Assembly (NCBI GenBank): GCA_015680685.1
Contig: MNCI01014495.1
Location: 583,279 to 647,278, forward strand
DNA: 64,000 nt
Reading direction: 5' to 3'
Source of the DNA: Gnetum montanum
Taxonomy: Eukaryota > Streptophyta > Gnetopsida > Gnetales > Gnetaceae
Shown: piece by piece, positions 1 through 12,877 of the stretch
Layout: each line of letters starts with the position of its first letter
Position numbering within the stretch: the stretch's first letter is position 1
The notes under the pieces: generated by a model
What the model was told of the DNA's origin: nothing
Seen by the model: the letters and a program-made list of their open reading frames with translations, nothing else
Database searches by the model: none
Program-made: the position numbers and the translations under genes

Positions 1-1931
1 ATCTTTCAAACCAAATTTAAATGATTTAAAAAGCTTGAAGAACAATGTAAATAATCCATAATATTCATGAAAACATACCTTCCAAAAATTTTCTAAATCA
101 TGGATTCATATAAATCATCAGGAAATTTGTAGAAAGGCAAAGAAGCGATGGTTCTGCCTAAAGAATCACCAACTAAATTTTGCAACATTGCACATAATAT
201 TAATATCAAACCCCTTCTAATATCAAATCAATGTAAAAACCTTGACTGTTAGAATACTCAAACTCAAAATTTATTAGTTAGGCCATGATGGGACTCAATG
301 CTAAACCATTTTTTTTTAGTATTTTGGTGAGTTTTAAAAATTGTGGAAATTATACGCAACTTACCCTTGGATAGTTTATGAATATTTGGGATATTTTCAT
401 GACATGAACATGATTTTGTAAGAATTTTTCCAAATTTGAGCTTTTATGGATTTTTGTCCATTTGAGTCATCTTTTGGACTTTTAAAATAAAATAATAATA
501 TTTGTGATCAAGTTTCCTTAGTTGGTAGTAGAAGTCACACATCTTTTAGATGCCCCCATCTACATGCACTAGTGGAGTGTTCTTTGGTGGGACCCACCCC
601 ATGGGAACAAGGGTCATTGGATGGACTTCCTACCTTGCATGTTGATTCGTAGGTTCATTTGAGATAATGAACTTAGTCAATACCATGGCAATGCATAGTT
701 GAGTCTAGTAGTGTGTAATGAGGCATGGTCAAGACATATCCTTCTAATGATATGTGTGCTTCAACCATTGAGGATATTAGTAGTGAGGCTATTGCCAAAA
801 CTTGACCATGAGTGACTTGTTTGGGGTTACAAGGGTAATCTGATGATAGTAGTGAGGTTATTCCAAGATTTGTCAGTGAGTTTCTTTGGTAGTAACGGTA
901 ACCAAGATCTAGCCTTCAAAAATACCTAATTAAAATATACATTTTTTTGGATTTTATTCAACAAATTGTGATATCTTAGGACACTAAAGGATTAAATAAT
1001 TAAAAATACATATTTTCTTTAGATATTTATATTTTATTTAGATTTTAGAAAAATTTATGGCATTTCTGGACTTTTCATGCTTTGGCATATTTTATTAGAA
1101 ACTATTACTAAGCCCATATCCTAAGAATTTTGGCAAATAACCTTTATTCTTCATGAAAAGGAAAATAAAATAACCTTTCTTATTTGATGAGTTTTGACTC
1201 CTCCTATATTTTGATGCAAAGAGACCATAATAGACACGAAAATGTTGGAAGAGGGACATAGGATGAAAGCTAGACCAATTTTGTGTAAGATGGATCCTCT
1301 TAACATGAAAATTAATTTTTGTATATTGTCTATTTTATCAAAATAGAATCCTTATACACTTTTTGACTACTTGAATCATGTACCTATTTTGTGAATAAAT
1401 AATAAAGTATGATAGATATAAATTTTCATATGTGTTTTTGGGATTGTGAGATTGCAAGGAACAAATTTCATTTTGACATGTGCTTTATGTTCAAGAAAAT
1501 TGAATATTTTTTATTATATATTGATATTTTATTTAATTATTATCTTTAATTTAACTAATTAATTAATTAGTAATCTTTAAACTTGAATATCTTTATTTGT
1601 AGATGTCCAATTGAAGCGAAACAGGTGTTATTGGGATCATTATTTTGTGATCTATTTTATATTACAAATAGTAAAATTTTTAAACATCTATATTTTGTGG
1701 ATATGAAATTTTTCATTAAAAAATTATATTTAATTATGTATACAAGTAATATAAAATTTTGTTGTGTTGTATTACTCAATTTTATTTATGATTCTAAATA
1801 ATAATTTTTATCTATTTTAACACTTCATTTTGAGTTAGTAGTCCAAGGTTAAATCCAAATCCTTAGGGATTCGTAACATATCTATTAGTTATTTATAGGA
1901 TATTTTATAGATAATTAATGGGGGTGTTACA
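1..1931. mobile_element. Right end of an unidentified LTR element (inferred)
   Basis: No coding sequence is recognised in this AT-rich stretch. It ends at 1921-1931 with GGGGTGTTACA, the typical end of LTRs that begin TGTAACACC. Immediately to the right, homology to the Ty3 LTR at 23107 begins in mid-LTR (about 340 bases into it). The simplest reading is that a separate LTR element inserted into that 5' LTR and that the missing part lies left of the window. CCTAA at 1932-1936 would be the target duplication. The other end is not visible, so this is an inference. Confidence 0.35.
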
Positions 1932-2455
1932 CCTAATTTTTTCTTTAATTATAATTTAAATTCATTATTTGTTTAATTTCTATGTATTTAGTTAGTAGTT
2001 ACATCACATGAGTATGACAAAATTCGATCATAGATACGTTAACCTTTAGTAATCCAAGAAATTTGCCACTTGGTATGTCCAGCAATGACCACTTAGTAAC
2101 ACACCAATTGTAGCGTATGTTCAGGATATATACAACAAGTAGGGAATGGATACTTAATGCATAAGCTAAATGGGATTTATCTCTTGTACTTAGGTTAGAT
2201 AATTTAGAATTTTAATCTTTTATTATTTTTAATCATATTTGAGCTATGGCCACAAAAATATTAGCATCATATGTCTTATCACACTTAACCATACAAACTA
2301 GCCCACATAAGTATGATTGAGAAGATAATGATTAGCGATCTATCACCTTACTATATAAATACCCATGCTAGTCTAGTCCATAGAGTTTGACCAGGTCCTA
2401 TGTGAATACTTGTGATCTCTATGAGTAGATGTATGGTTCAATATGTAGCTCATTA
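1932..2455 (+). repeat. 5' LTR remnant of the host Ty3 element
   Basis: The sequence matches the later two thirds of the 3' LTR at 23445-23799 plus 30207-30378. Shared blocks include the run around TTTAGTTAGTAG, the GGATACTTAATGCATAAGCTA block and the ATGGCCAC block. The end is CATTA where relatives have CATCA. The first ~340 LTR bases are absent to the left. Confidence 0.7.
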
Positions 2456-2475
2456 TTGGTGTCATTGCTGAGGAC
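2456..2475 (+). other. Primer binding site, tRNA-Asp type
   Basis: TTGGTGTCATTGCTGAGGAC lies directly after the LTR end. It matches TGGCGCCGTTGCCGGGGA, the complement of the 3' end of plant tRNA-Asp as I know it, apart from transitions. Related sites lie next to the LTRs at 17441, 38997, 57764 and 59587. Confidence 0.65.
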
Positions 2476-2587
2476 TTTTGCTCATGATTTAGATAGTTAG
2501 AAACATTTAATGATCATTGTTAAAACCCTAGTGAAATATCACTTTGAAATATTATTATTTTATTCAAGAACACACAATAATTAAAAG

Positions 2588-5000
2588 ATGTCTTCTTATC
2601 GTAGGGTAGATTCTCCAACATTTGGATCCTTACTATCCAAATCTTACTTTCATCTTTCACTAGGATGAAAAACTATGGAGGAAACTTGAAGGTACATTAT
2701 GTTACCACTTAATCATTCAATTCCATCAATTCTTCTAAAAACATTGATAAATGTGAGACTTGAAGTAGTCGCTCTAGACTTCAAGGTGGATGACAAAATG
2801 TCCAAGCCCTACTAGTTCAGTAAAGCGCAACTACAAAAGGACCATTTCATGGAGGCATGCCATGAATTCACGAAGAGAAAGAAGGCTACCATCCTATTAA
2901 TATTGTCATCAAAAAAGGAGGATACAGACTATCAATCTAGTTGATCGCATCATCAAACTCCTTCTCTCCTTAATGTAGATGATATGAATAATCTATGGCT
3001 ATGTTCAACCTTGGCAAGTAACGAGGAGAAAGGGAGATGGGACCCAATACATAAGGGATCTTCAAGCCTAGGTCTTCTAACAGGCCATCCAAAAAAAATC
3101 AAAGGACTCATGAATGGAGAGAAAGCTAGCACAAATCTACTAGTTCTTTATCATAGTTCTAATCATCCTCTTTGTTAAGCTTTGATGAGGGTAAGCATGG
3201 CTATGTTAGCAAGGGTAATGATGGAAGATCTGGTGGAGATAACTAAAGGGACCATCATAGGGATGATAGACGAGATGGTGGACATGATCAAAAAATAGGG
3301 CATTGACATGAAGGAAGGCATAGTAAGCAACATCATAGAAGACATGGTCATGATAGGAACCATGATAAATATGATGATTATGATGAACCTCTACTTACCA
3401 CAAGAAGCATGCTTAACATCAAGGAGGCAGTCTACATTCAAACCAAACATTAAAGGGATAATTGAATCAAATATTCCCAAGTTTGAGAAAGGCTACAATA
3501 ATGATCTATAGCATCATCTATAAGTCTTCCTTGATGCCTATGCCTTGAAAAATATATAGAATGAATAGCAAAATCTAAAATTATTTCCTAGGATGATCAT
3601 CAATGAAGCATAAAGTTTGTACCAATGCTTGATACTAGAATTAATTAGAAGGTGGAATATCATGTTGGAAATATTTAATGACAAATATTAGATGTACCCT
3701 AGAGTATCCAATCTAAAAAAGTAGTTTCAATGATGAAGGCAAGAAAATCATGACTCCCTTGATGTAGCCTTGGGTAGGTATTATTCATTGCTATGTATAT
3801 GTCTAGGCCCTATCTTCTTTCAAAGGGAATAATTATGCCATATTATAGATAGGCTCAAAAAAAACAAGGAAAACTCTTGGGGTATATGCCCAAGAGAGAC
3901 TTTCAAAAATGCAAATTCATCAGGTTTAGAGACTAAGTGATCAAGTGGTAAAGGAGGATGGAATACTCAAGAAAAGACAAAGTGCAAATAAGTATAATAG
4001 GAATTCCTCTCTCCACAAAAAAGCGTTCCATTTTTGTGAACTGAAAGAAGAGGCATCATTAGAAGAGGTGGTACAACGAAACACCTTATCCATCCAAAAC
4101 TCAATCACTAAAATTTTGGCCAAGGCTAATAAAATATGTTATTCAATTAGTCAGAAATTTTAAATAAGATTGAAAATTATGAAGGAAAAGGAAGAGTAAG
4201 ATAGAGCCAAAGATAAGAATAATAAGAAGAAAGAAGATGTAGGAAAATACTACTATCAACAATAGGAAAACATAGCTACAATGGAGAAGATTGTAGACTC
4301 TAATTTAGATGATGAATAATGTAACGTATGTCAATATGAACATCCAAAGGGATGTTGTTTAGTTCTATCACATATTTAGACATCTAAGATTTATGCCTTA
4401 AATCCAAAATTCACGAAAAGGTAAGCACCTAATAGGTTGCCTTACCCTCAAGGAAACTACAAGTAGCCCTACCAATCATAGTAATGCTATCCTTGTGGGG
4501 CTCCACTTCAACCTCAACAATATTATTAGTAGTGACAACATCCACAACCATGAGAGATGCCATCATCAATGTAGCAGTATCCCTACCAATAACCTAATCT
4601 TTATGGTTACTATATTAAACAACATACATCTCTAAGTGGCTTCATCATCCATGTCTCTATTCATAGCTACTATCCTCTTAAGTACCATAGACTTATTACT
4701 TCATGGGCTAAATCTCCCTCCTACATTTTTCACCCTCACCAACACTCTCAAGCACATGTTTCTAATCCCTTACCACCTACTCCACCCATGTAAAGTGAAA
4801 TACCTCCATAGTTGTAACAGCAAAATGCTACCATACTTATAAACATGCAAGTAGTTTGTAACTCAAGTGGTTCCAAGCACAAGCCTTAAAAATGTTCATT
4901 CTTCAAACCTACCAATTCACCCAAACCTACCTAAACATCTATGGTTGTGAACCCTACATCTACATGCTCCTAGATGCATTCCTAACCACCTTCAACCCAA
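2588..5000 (+). pseudogene. gag relic of the host Ty3 element
   Basis: Structural (capsid/nucleocapsid) polyprotein relic. The ATG at 2588 gives MSSYRR, like MSSSNK in the relative at 38856. The capsid core lies at about 3440-3900 with tracts such as SNIPKFEKGYNNDL and RRWNIMLEIFNDKY, which align with the better preserved gag at 16879-16214. A charged segment (3945-4163) and a cysteine motif at 4320 (CNVCQYEHPKGCC) follow. TAG and TAA stops occur every few tens of codons, often where relatives have Q or W. Confidence 0.7.
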
Positions 5001-5030
5001 AGCACAACTAATGTATAAATTATCATGTTA

Positions 5031-5519
5031 ACCCATGTAGTTATGAATTTGATTAACTTAGGTAACCTTTCCATAAAGAGAACCAATTTGGGAAGTCCCT
5101 TGATTTACCTATAAATCACTAAAAATTCTTCCTACAAAGCTTTACTAGAGTTGTATTTCAAAGTTAACTTAATCTCAGAAGAAAAGTATAAAGCCTAAAA
5201 CCTACCTCCTTTACAAAAATGTAACATCAAGTTAAAGCTTGTTGATTAGTCTATCATCATTCCCTTGGGACCAGTGGAAGACATTATGACCATAATTAGT
5301 AAAAAATTATATTTTGCCTATTTCCTAGCAGTCCATGCTAATAACTATAAGGGGGAGTTTCCTTTTATCATAGGAAGGGCTTGGTTAAGCATAATAGATG
5401 TCAAGCTTGACATTCAAGACCTATCCTTGAAAATTTCCAAGGAGAGTGAACATGAATTTATAAAGAAGAAGTGTGTTCCATGCAGTGCATACAATGACAC
5501 AAGGTGCCATTGTATGTAA
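5031..5519 (+). pseudogene. Retropepsin-like protease relic
   Basis: This follows gag in the Ty3 order. The C-terminal half is an open stretch (5265-5519) with GPVEDIMTIISKKLYFAYF, IIGRAWLSIID and ISKE tracts, colinear with the protease at 36724-35852. The catalytic DSG of that copy (ALLDSGSRVNLI) is replaced here by ALLELYFKVNLI, so the active aspartate is lost. It is a dead copy by sequence alone. Confidence 0.65.
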
Positions 5520-5649
5520 TAAATTTGGATAATCAAATACAAAACTATCACACACATGCAGATCATGTGAAGAATCTATAAGTATGCAAAGGTACCTACA
5601 TGTGGTAGCCATCAAACAAGAAGGCATCCAATGACTACTCAGAAATGAA

Positions 5650-7330
5650 AGCTACAATCAACTATGTGCATGGGACCTTAAGAATCCCTTACACGTACCT
5701 ATGTTAATAAGTTGGATAAAATGAAGCAATTGAGACACCAACTTTCCCATGTAGAAGATTGTCAAGAAGCGAATCTAGATTAGTGAAAGTTGAGAATTTC
5801 TTAGACAACCAACCTAAAGCCCATTGAACTTAAAACATTATTCAAATCTCTTGAATATGTGTTCTTAAAGAATGATAAAATGGTAATTATAAATGCCTAG
5901 CTCACAAAGAAACAAAAATAGAAGTTATTAGTGGTTATAAACAAATGGTTAATAGCCTTTATCTAGTCATATGATGAAACAATAGGGTTTGATCCTCACA
6001 TATGTCAGTATAAAATCTACACTATCCAACCATTATGCCCAAAAGATAGCCTCAACAAAGATTAAATCGAAAGTTCAAGCAAGTTCTCAAAAGAAGGTTG
6101 AAAAGCTCCTAAAAGCTAGATTCATCTACCCTCTAGTATATAGTTAGTGGGTAAGACCCCTCATTATTACACCTAAGAAAGTTAGGCAATGGAGTATTGA
6201 GATTAATTTTAGGCTATTAAACATGATAACCTTCAAATATAACTTCTTGTTATCATCTATAAATTAGGTGTTAGATACCATTGTAGGTCATAAGTATTAC
6301 AGCTTCTTAGATTGTTATAGTGACTATAATCAAATTTAGATAGCCCTAGAAGATTAGGACAACACTTCATATACAACTCTTTATAAAAATTTTGCTTACA
6401 AAAAGATGCCTTTTGGCCTATGTAATGCTCCTACAACCTCCCAATGCCTTGTCCTCAGTATCTTCTAATAGTAGATCAAGAATGGTATGGAAGTCTTTAT
6501 GAATGACTTGTCCACCTTCAATTCTAATTTTGAGAAAGCCTTAAACCATTTAGAGCAAGTATTGAAGTGATGCATAAAAATCCATCTCAAGTTCAACTGT
6601 TAGAAAAAAAATGACGATCTAGAAGTACATTATTCATAGATTCCATGTGTTAAAAAAGGAATAGATGTGAATTCCAAAAACAAATAAGAGTGATTCAAGG
6701 AATCACACAAAAATCACAAACAATAAAAGATGTCATATCCTTTCTTGGACATGTGGGCTACCATCAAAGATTCATTGAAAAAATCCCCAAAATTGCTAAA
6801 CCACTAGTGAAGCTAACAAAAAAAGAATATAACATTCAAATGGATCAATGAATGTGATCATGCATTTGAGCTCTTGAAACAAAAGCCTATGAAAGCTCTA
6901 ATTCTACTAGCTCCTAATTGGTCCAAGTCGTTCCACATCATAACAAATACATCCAACTTGGCCTTTGAAGCCATACTTGTACTTACATAATTTAACAATA
7001 AAAAACATGCATATTATATCCATTGTATAAGAAATAGCATCATAGATATGTAGCTAAACTACATCACCATGAAAAAGAAGCTAATGATCATGATATATGC
7101 CTTAGAGAAATTAAGGCACTATATGCTTGGATGCCCAGTTTCTATATATACGAGTCATAGTGCAATATGATTTCTGATGAACAAGCTAGTTGTTAGCCCT
7201 CATATCATAAAATGACTAGTAATTTTGCAAGAGTTAGACATCAAAATGATTAATAGAAAGAGAATTGAGAATCTCATAGCTAATTACTTATCTTGATTAT
7301 GATGGGACAATAAAACTAATGGCTAGCCAC
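5650..7330 (+). pseudogene. Reverse transcriptase / RNase H relic
   Basis: The RT signature FAYKKMPFGLCNAP at about 6395-6436 matches the Y-x-x-MPFGLCNAPATFQ block of plant Ty3 pol. Upstream are IYPLVYS-x-WVRPLIITPKK (about 6123-6180) and VLDTIVGHKYYSFLD (from about 6270), in the correct order. RNase H-like sequence continues to about 7330 (LRHYMLGCPVSIYT region near 7110-7150). Frequent stops and shifts make it non-functional. The residues are those of the Athila/Tat side of Ty3/gypsy, but I cannot place the lineage firmly. Confidence 0.75.
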
Positions 7331-7539
7331 TTTCTAACTAACTTCCCTATCAATTGTTATTCACAAAGGTAACATTTGATATATTCAAGTCATGATACAC
7401 TAATTATCTTTCCTATTTACTCAAGCAAATAGTCCCTACTAAATGGAAAAGGCATAAGAAATAACAATTTCTATACTAGATTAAACATTATATAAAGATA
7501 GAGGGAAACATTTATAAGATTTATGTAAATGGCCTACTA

Positions 7540-8650
7540 TAATGGTGTTTTCTAGAAGAAGAATAATGTAGAATTTTCCAAGATGTTTATAAGGGGCCTT
7601 GTTAAGGCCACTATGCTAGGTGATGAATAGCCATTGAAATCCTCATGGAAGGATACTTTTGGCCAATGATCTTCAAGGATGTCCATCACTTTACCGATTC
7701 TTGTGGAAGATGTTAATGTGATGATGGGATGACTACGAAGCTTAAGGATTCTCAATAGCAGATCCAACTATTAGAGCCATTTGATTTATGAGGAATTAAT
7801 TTCATAGGTTTCATCACAACCATGTCCAACATGGTTCAACATCATCATTTCTTTAAACTATTACATGAAATGGGTAGAGACTACAACAATGACAGATTAT
7901 ATTATAGCACAATGGCAAGGTTTTTTCTACAACAAGTGGTAAACAGATTTGGTATGCCAAGGACACTTATTTTTTAATAATGTTACTCATTTTACAAGTG
8001 TTACTTTTAAAAATATAATTACATATTAGGGAATAGAACATAAACTTATCATACCTTACCATCCCCAAGCTAAGAGTCAAGTTATGGTAACTAATAAGGA
8101 AATACATGAATCCTCACTAGGATGATTAAGAAATATAGGAGAGATTGGAGCATAAACCTAAACTATATCTTATAGGCATATTAGTTCACCTAGAAACTTC
8201 CTATGGGCTTCTCCCCTTATGAACTAACGTATGATAAGCTACCAAAACTTCTTATCTAAACAAAGCTATATACACTAAACATACCTTGTGAGATTGACCT
8301 TAACATTAACATAACATAGAAAGAACATCTAATGAAAGTCAACATGCTAGATGAAAATTGAAGGATATCACTCGTGATGAACAAAGCACACAATGCATAC
8401 ACCAAACAACATAATGACACTAAGAATATATGAATAGAATTTTAACCAAGAGATAAGGTTCTTTACTAGAACCCCACTCATGTACCTTAACATACCAAGT
8501 TCCAAACATTATGGAAAGAATCCTATATCATACATTCTACTTTCACATCTAACATCATGTAAATATACCATCATGACTACCTACAAAAACTCATTTTAGT
8601 CAACATGCAACAAGTGAATCCATTTAAGGACTATCAAGTAGCCATACATT
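7540..8650 (+). pseudogene. Integrase relic
   Basis: A zinc-binding region at about 7595-7725 reads like HYAR...ILMEGYFWPMIFKDVHHF followed by SCGRC, the HHCC domain of plant Ty3 integrase. The catalytic core begins near 7785 with DLWGINFIGF, matching the D-x-WGxDFIGP start of the family. A segment near 8205 (LPMGFSPYELTYDKLPKL) and an INPFKDYQV-like C-terminal tail follow. Several stops and frameshifts break it. It completes the pol order of the host element. Confidence 0.7.
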
Positions 8651-9089
8651 CCAATGATACCTCTACCACTTCAAAGGCATGTTGTGTTTTTCATATCTCT
8701 ACCTTCCATCTTAGTTTTGAGGGATATACATAATCTAATTAACACCTTGTGAGGACCAATTATTCACCTTTTTTTATTTGACAACATTCTTTTACATTTT
8801 TCATTTCTTGTGAATATTTATTTTTTTAGTCATTTTGGATTTTATCTCTTGTGTCTTCTTTAAATAATTTTGTGAATTTTTGTTGATAGAAGTTGTCATT
8901 TTTGCTTAGAGGCCAACTTTGTTATTAGGACTTTATCCTATGTTGTCAAAATGTTGGATACCCAATTATATAAAAGCAATGAGAGCACATCATCCATTCC
9001 TCCAATTTCTATAAATAAGAGGTCCTTATTATGTAATGTAGTTTCTATCACATAAAACTAAAATTAAGTCATGATTGTTCTGCATTAAG
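8651..9089 (+). other. Post-integrase spacer of the host Ty3 element
   Basis: AT-rich, without a recognisable frame. It lies between the integrase relic and the inserted element at 9095; its continuation is 18266-18474 and then 19244 onward. I see nothing else in it. Confidence 0.4.
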
Positions 9090-9094
9090 GAAAG

Positions 9095-9975
9095 TGATGA
9101 GCAGTGAGGTATCCCTATGCTCAACCATATGAATCACAAGCATTCATGCACGATCCAATCAAATTTTTCGAATGGGACCAGTTGTGACATCTAGATCACT
9201 ATGCTTTGATCGTAGTTCATTGTCTTCCCTCTTGGACTAGTGGTAGCTTTGTCACGTATGGTTTAGTCCAAAGTGAGGCATATGATGTTATGTAATTCTA
9301 TGCAACTCCTAATGACAAAAAAGGAATAAATTAATTAAACTAATGAATAATGGAAAACAAGATCTAAACTAGCCTATGGCAATGAGTATCTAGTCTTAAT
9401 CATTTATAAATGTCTTGGACTTCGTGAGGCTACTTCTAGGATTGCCAAGTGTATGTCACTGGTTGTGCCAAATGATACACCTTTGGATTACCAAGTATCT
9501 ACACTTAAATGTTCATGATTAAGGTGTACGCATTACACTTAATAACAAGAATAGTAAATAGCAATAAATGGAAATATTTAACTAAAAAAAGTAATAAATA
9601 ATTAGTAATTAAAACTAATAATAAGCTAAGTGGATGTTGCAATGATGGGAGTAATCTCGATCTTTATTTCCAATCATGTAACGTGTCCAAGTACGTCATA
9701 CTCAAACAAAGGTACTGTACAATTACAAACATCACACTATGACCATGCATTAGGAATAATAAAATTTAAAGAGAAGAAACATAAAGCTAAAACTATCTTC
9801 TACATGCTACTAACTACTTCCTCAACTGAGTGCCCAAGTGTCATATTTATAACCAAACCTAGATGAGGTGACATCAGGTATCCGATGTCACTTATTAACT
9901 TCGATGTCAGGTATGTGACATTGGGGCTTTGACATCGTGTATCCAATTTCGAGGCCTTATAATGATGTCTCATCA
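9095..9975 (-). repeat. 3' LTR of the 9.1-18.3 kb element
   Basis: Reads TGATGAGC...CTCATCA on the plus strand and is 881 bp. It is about 60 bp longer than its partner at 17441-18260, because of extra imperfect palindromes of the GATGTCAGGTAT type at 9866-9950. A TATA box (minus strand) lies just inside those palindromes near 9847-9853. Confidence 0.85.
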
Positions 9976-9991
9976 TGCCCCCATGACTAAA
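9976..9991 (-). other. Polypurine tract of the 9.1-18.3 kb element
   Basis: On the minus strand TTTAGTCATGGGGGCA abuts the LTR. The same motif sits at the same place in the relatives at 24665, 33535 and 52550. Confidence 0.7.
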
Positions 9992-10141
9992 TAAAAACTC
10001 ACCATCAAGTTAAACAAAATAATTTTAGTGGGTATGGGATTATTGATTGACTCAACAATGAACAAAATAATTAACTCTTTGCACATTGTAGCTGTGTAGT
10101 ACAAAAATGGGACAAATTATTACAAAACAAAACTAGGAAGC

Positions 10142-12877
10142 TCATGTGGTGCCTGAAGGTGATGGCTCTTCCATCGGCTACTTCCCTTTATCGCCAAGTC
10201 ATTGAAATTTGTAACAATTGAGCAAGTCTTGCAACTTTCCTTCCTTTGTCCTTAGGTCATGCATCATCCAAGCTACTGTGTTACTGTGTGCTAGTGCTAG
10301 TATATCCCAAGGATATGGCAGTTGTGGAAACATTTGATTCACCTTTACATACCATGCTGCGAACTACCATTGTTCTTCCTCGAAAACCCTAGATTTATCT
10401 CTCTAAGCTTATGATAATTTTTCAATCTTTAAGCTAGGTTTGACACTACATCCTTTTATCCCTAATAACTGGCTTTAAGCACCTCTAACTCTAATTTTAC
10501 CACGTGTAATTTTTGCAAAGCATCTTTCCGATTTGCAAACTCTTTCTCATACAACGCATAGATGGCCACCACTTGTTTCTCCAACTTACTTCGAGGACAA
10601 CTTGCTATTAACATGGCAAGGTTCACATATCTAAGGTTAGCCAATGCCATGTACTCCTTTAAATTCTCTATTTGTAGGTCCTTGTTTTTTACTTTCGCTT
10701 GCTAAACAAAGGCATAGTTGTCCAAGATGGCCTACCACTCAAGATTCTACACCAACACGGAGCTAATTTGGGCTTTGGCCATCTAGATTTCTTTTTCATT
10801 AATCTATTTATACATGCCAACTTGCTCATGGAAGTGATTTTTCAATTTTTCATGCTTTTTGGCCTTGTTTTGCCATACGCTAATTTTGACTATTCACTTT
10901 TGGCAAATAATGCAAACCTCCTCCATGGAGAGGGTTCTATTCTCTTGGGCCAATCAATTCATATCCTAATTAACCCCCACTAGTTATTCTCGCAACTGGT
11001 GGATGCTTTCTTCTAATATGTTCTTTTATTTTTCCACAATGGTCAACCTGGAATTTTCTACAACGAGCTATTTATTTTCCTCTTGGATGATGATTAGTGC
11101 CTTTTTATGCACAGGATATTGTGCATCTATAGTAGAGGCATTTCAAATCACCATCTCCTTCTCTTTCTCAGTAGCCACTCTCTCCTTTACTAGCTTGGTG
11201 AGCTCCTCCATCCTAAATTTCTCTAGTTGGTTTGACATAATAACATGGATAGGATCTCATTGTTCAACTCATAGGCTAGCCAACTCTTCTTGTAATTTTT
11301 GTATCTCAACTTTCGCATGCTCTACCTTGACTTCTACCATGACCAACTTCTCCTTGGTGGTGATGAGGTCTGATTGGGCTGTAGTGACATCACTAGGGAT
11401 GTTAAATAAAGTGGTCATGACCTAGCCCATCTGCAGTAAGTGATCAAACACATCTTCATGCACCACAAGAGTCATCAAAGTTTTGGTCAACATTTGTGCA
11501 TCTTTGGTTCCTACTAGATCTGTCAGGGGAACGATAGACACATTGAATGACTCTTTGATGTGATCAGTGATCACCTCTACCACACCTACTACATTCTCCT
11601 ATTGTAGCACCATGACTATGGCACCTTCTCCAGTTTTCAATGTGACTTGGAAGGATCTAGCATTCCCAAAGATCTGGCATGATCATTGGGTCCTTCTCCT
11701 CTCAACTAAATTGAGATCTCCCCTACGTTGGGTTAGTTGATACAATGGGTTGTATGGTGTGTCCATGACTTAGAAGAGCCTCATCCCTACTTCCCTAGCT
11801 GACTATTTCAACAATCCTCTCTTGGTGGCTCATCAAAGGTCTATAATCCTACAATGGTGATAGTGGCAAAGCTTGTGCCTGTAGATGTTGTTCAGGCTCA
11901 CGTTGCATCTCTGTCCATGGCTCCACCTCCTTCTCTACTTCTTATTCTTTACCAAGGTCCTTTCTTGATGTTGTAGTTTTCAAAAGTTCTACAAAGGAGG
12001 TGTGCTAACCCTTCCTAGGGATATCATTGGTATATCCCAAAATCCCAATGTGCATTCATAGCTTTCTGATTAAGCAAGGAAACAAAAGTGTTGGCCTCCT
12101 TGACTTTGTTTCTTTAAATCGCCATTAAATTTTAGTGAAGTAGTACTAGAGAAGGTTGGCTGCAAATTTACCCATCAAAATAGCACTTCTCCTGGCCACA
12201 TACATGGAAATTCAATTGAGCCCTTTTATGGGAAATAAGTGGTATGTCCCAATCTTGAAGTAGGTTTTCTCCTCCAAATTCATTTCATTATATGACTTGT
12301 CCTCTTTGTCATACGTCCATCTCAACCATAATTTCTTTGTTTTGGGGTTGAATCTAGTTGACAAGTGAGCAACCTTAGCCCCTTCATTGGGCAAGTTGAG
12401 AGCTGTAGTAATGTCCTTGACTAAATAAGAGACAATCACCCCATAGATGTTAATAATGGTGCCCTCATTCTTATTATGCCAGAATTGATAAACTTCGCCC
12501 AAATACCATTCACCACAATATGACAAGATAGGCCACAATGGAGATGCTTTGAGTTGCATCTACACTACTTCTGAAGCAAACTCCACAAATGGACCAAAGT
12601 TCATTTCCACAATGACCAAAGCCAACATGAATTTTTCCAAGGTGGTAGTAAGGTAGTCAAGGAGCAACGTGAGACATTGCCCCTATTTGAGGATTGGTAG
12701 TTTTGCTACCTCTCCTTTGGCCAATTTCTCGGTAGCAAGGGCCTCTGAGTGAATACTGAAGGACTGGGCCTCCTACTCAGCATATGCTACCTATTCACCT
12801 TGCTAACCATGGCCACCACGTGGATACTTAGTGGCTCTCTGCAAGGGTTCACACTAAGCACCTCTTTTTGGGGCCAT
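10142..12877 (-). pseudogene. ORF2: unrecognised coiled-coil protein of a Ty3 element
   Basis: About 912 codons, broken by several stops and shifts. I do not recognise the family. The ATG at 12877 gives MAPKRGA and directly follows an acceptor-like TTGATTGCAG; the TGA at 10142 closes a tail like GKxPMEEPSPSGTT, shared with the copy at 24854. An N-terminal globular part (12559-12212) contains SPLWPILSYCGEWYLGEVYQ and FWHNK. The rest is charged heptad-like sequence, for example DLITTKEKLVMVEVKVEHAK near 11380 and LANLRYVNLAMLI near 10640, suggesting a long coiled coil. Copies occur at 27651-24854 and about 20725-22800. It sits in the env-like position between gag/pol and the 3' LTR, but I see no signal peptide or membrane segment in the readable parts. 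Confidence 0.6.

Noticed and set aside
11003-11425. 140-codon plus-strand serine/phenylalanine-rich frame
   Set aside because: Mirror of the coiled-coil ORF2 on the minus strand. Alternating hydrophobic residues are the complement of K/E-rich codons.
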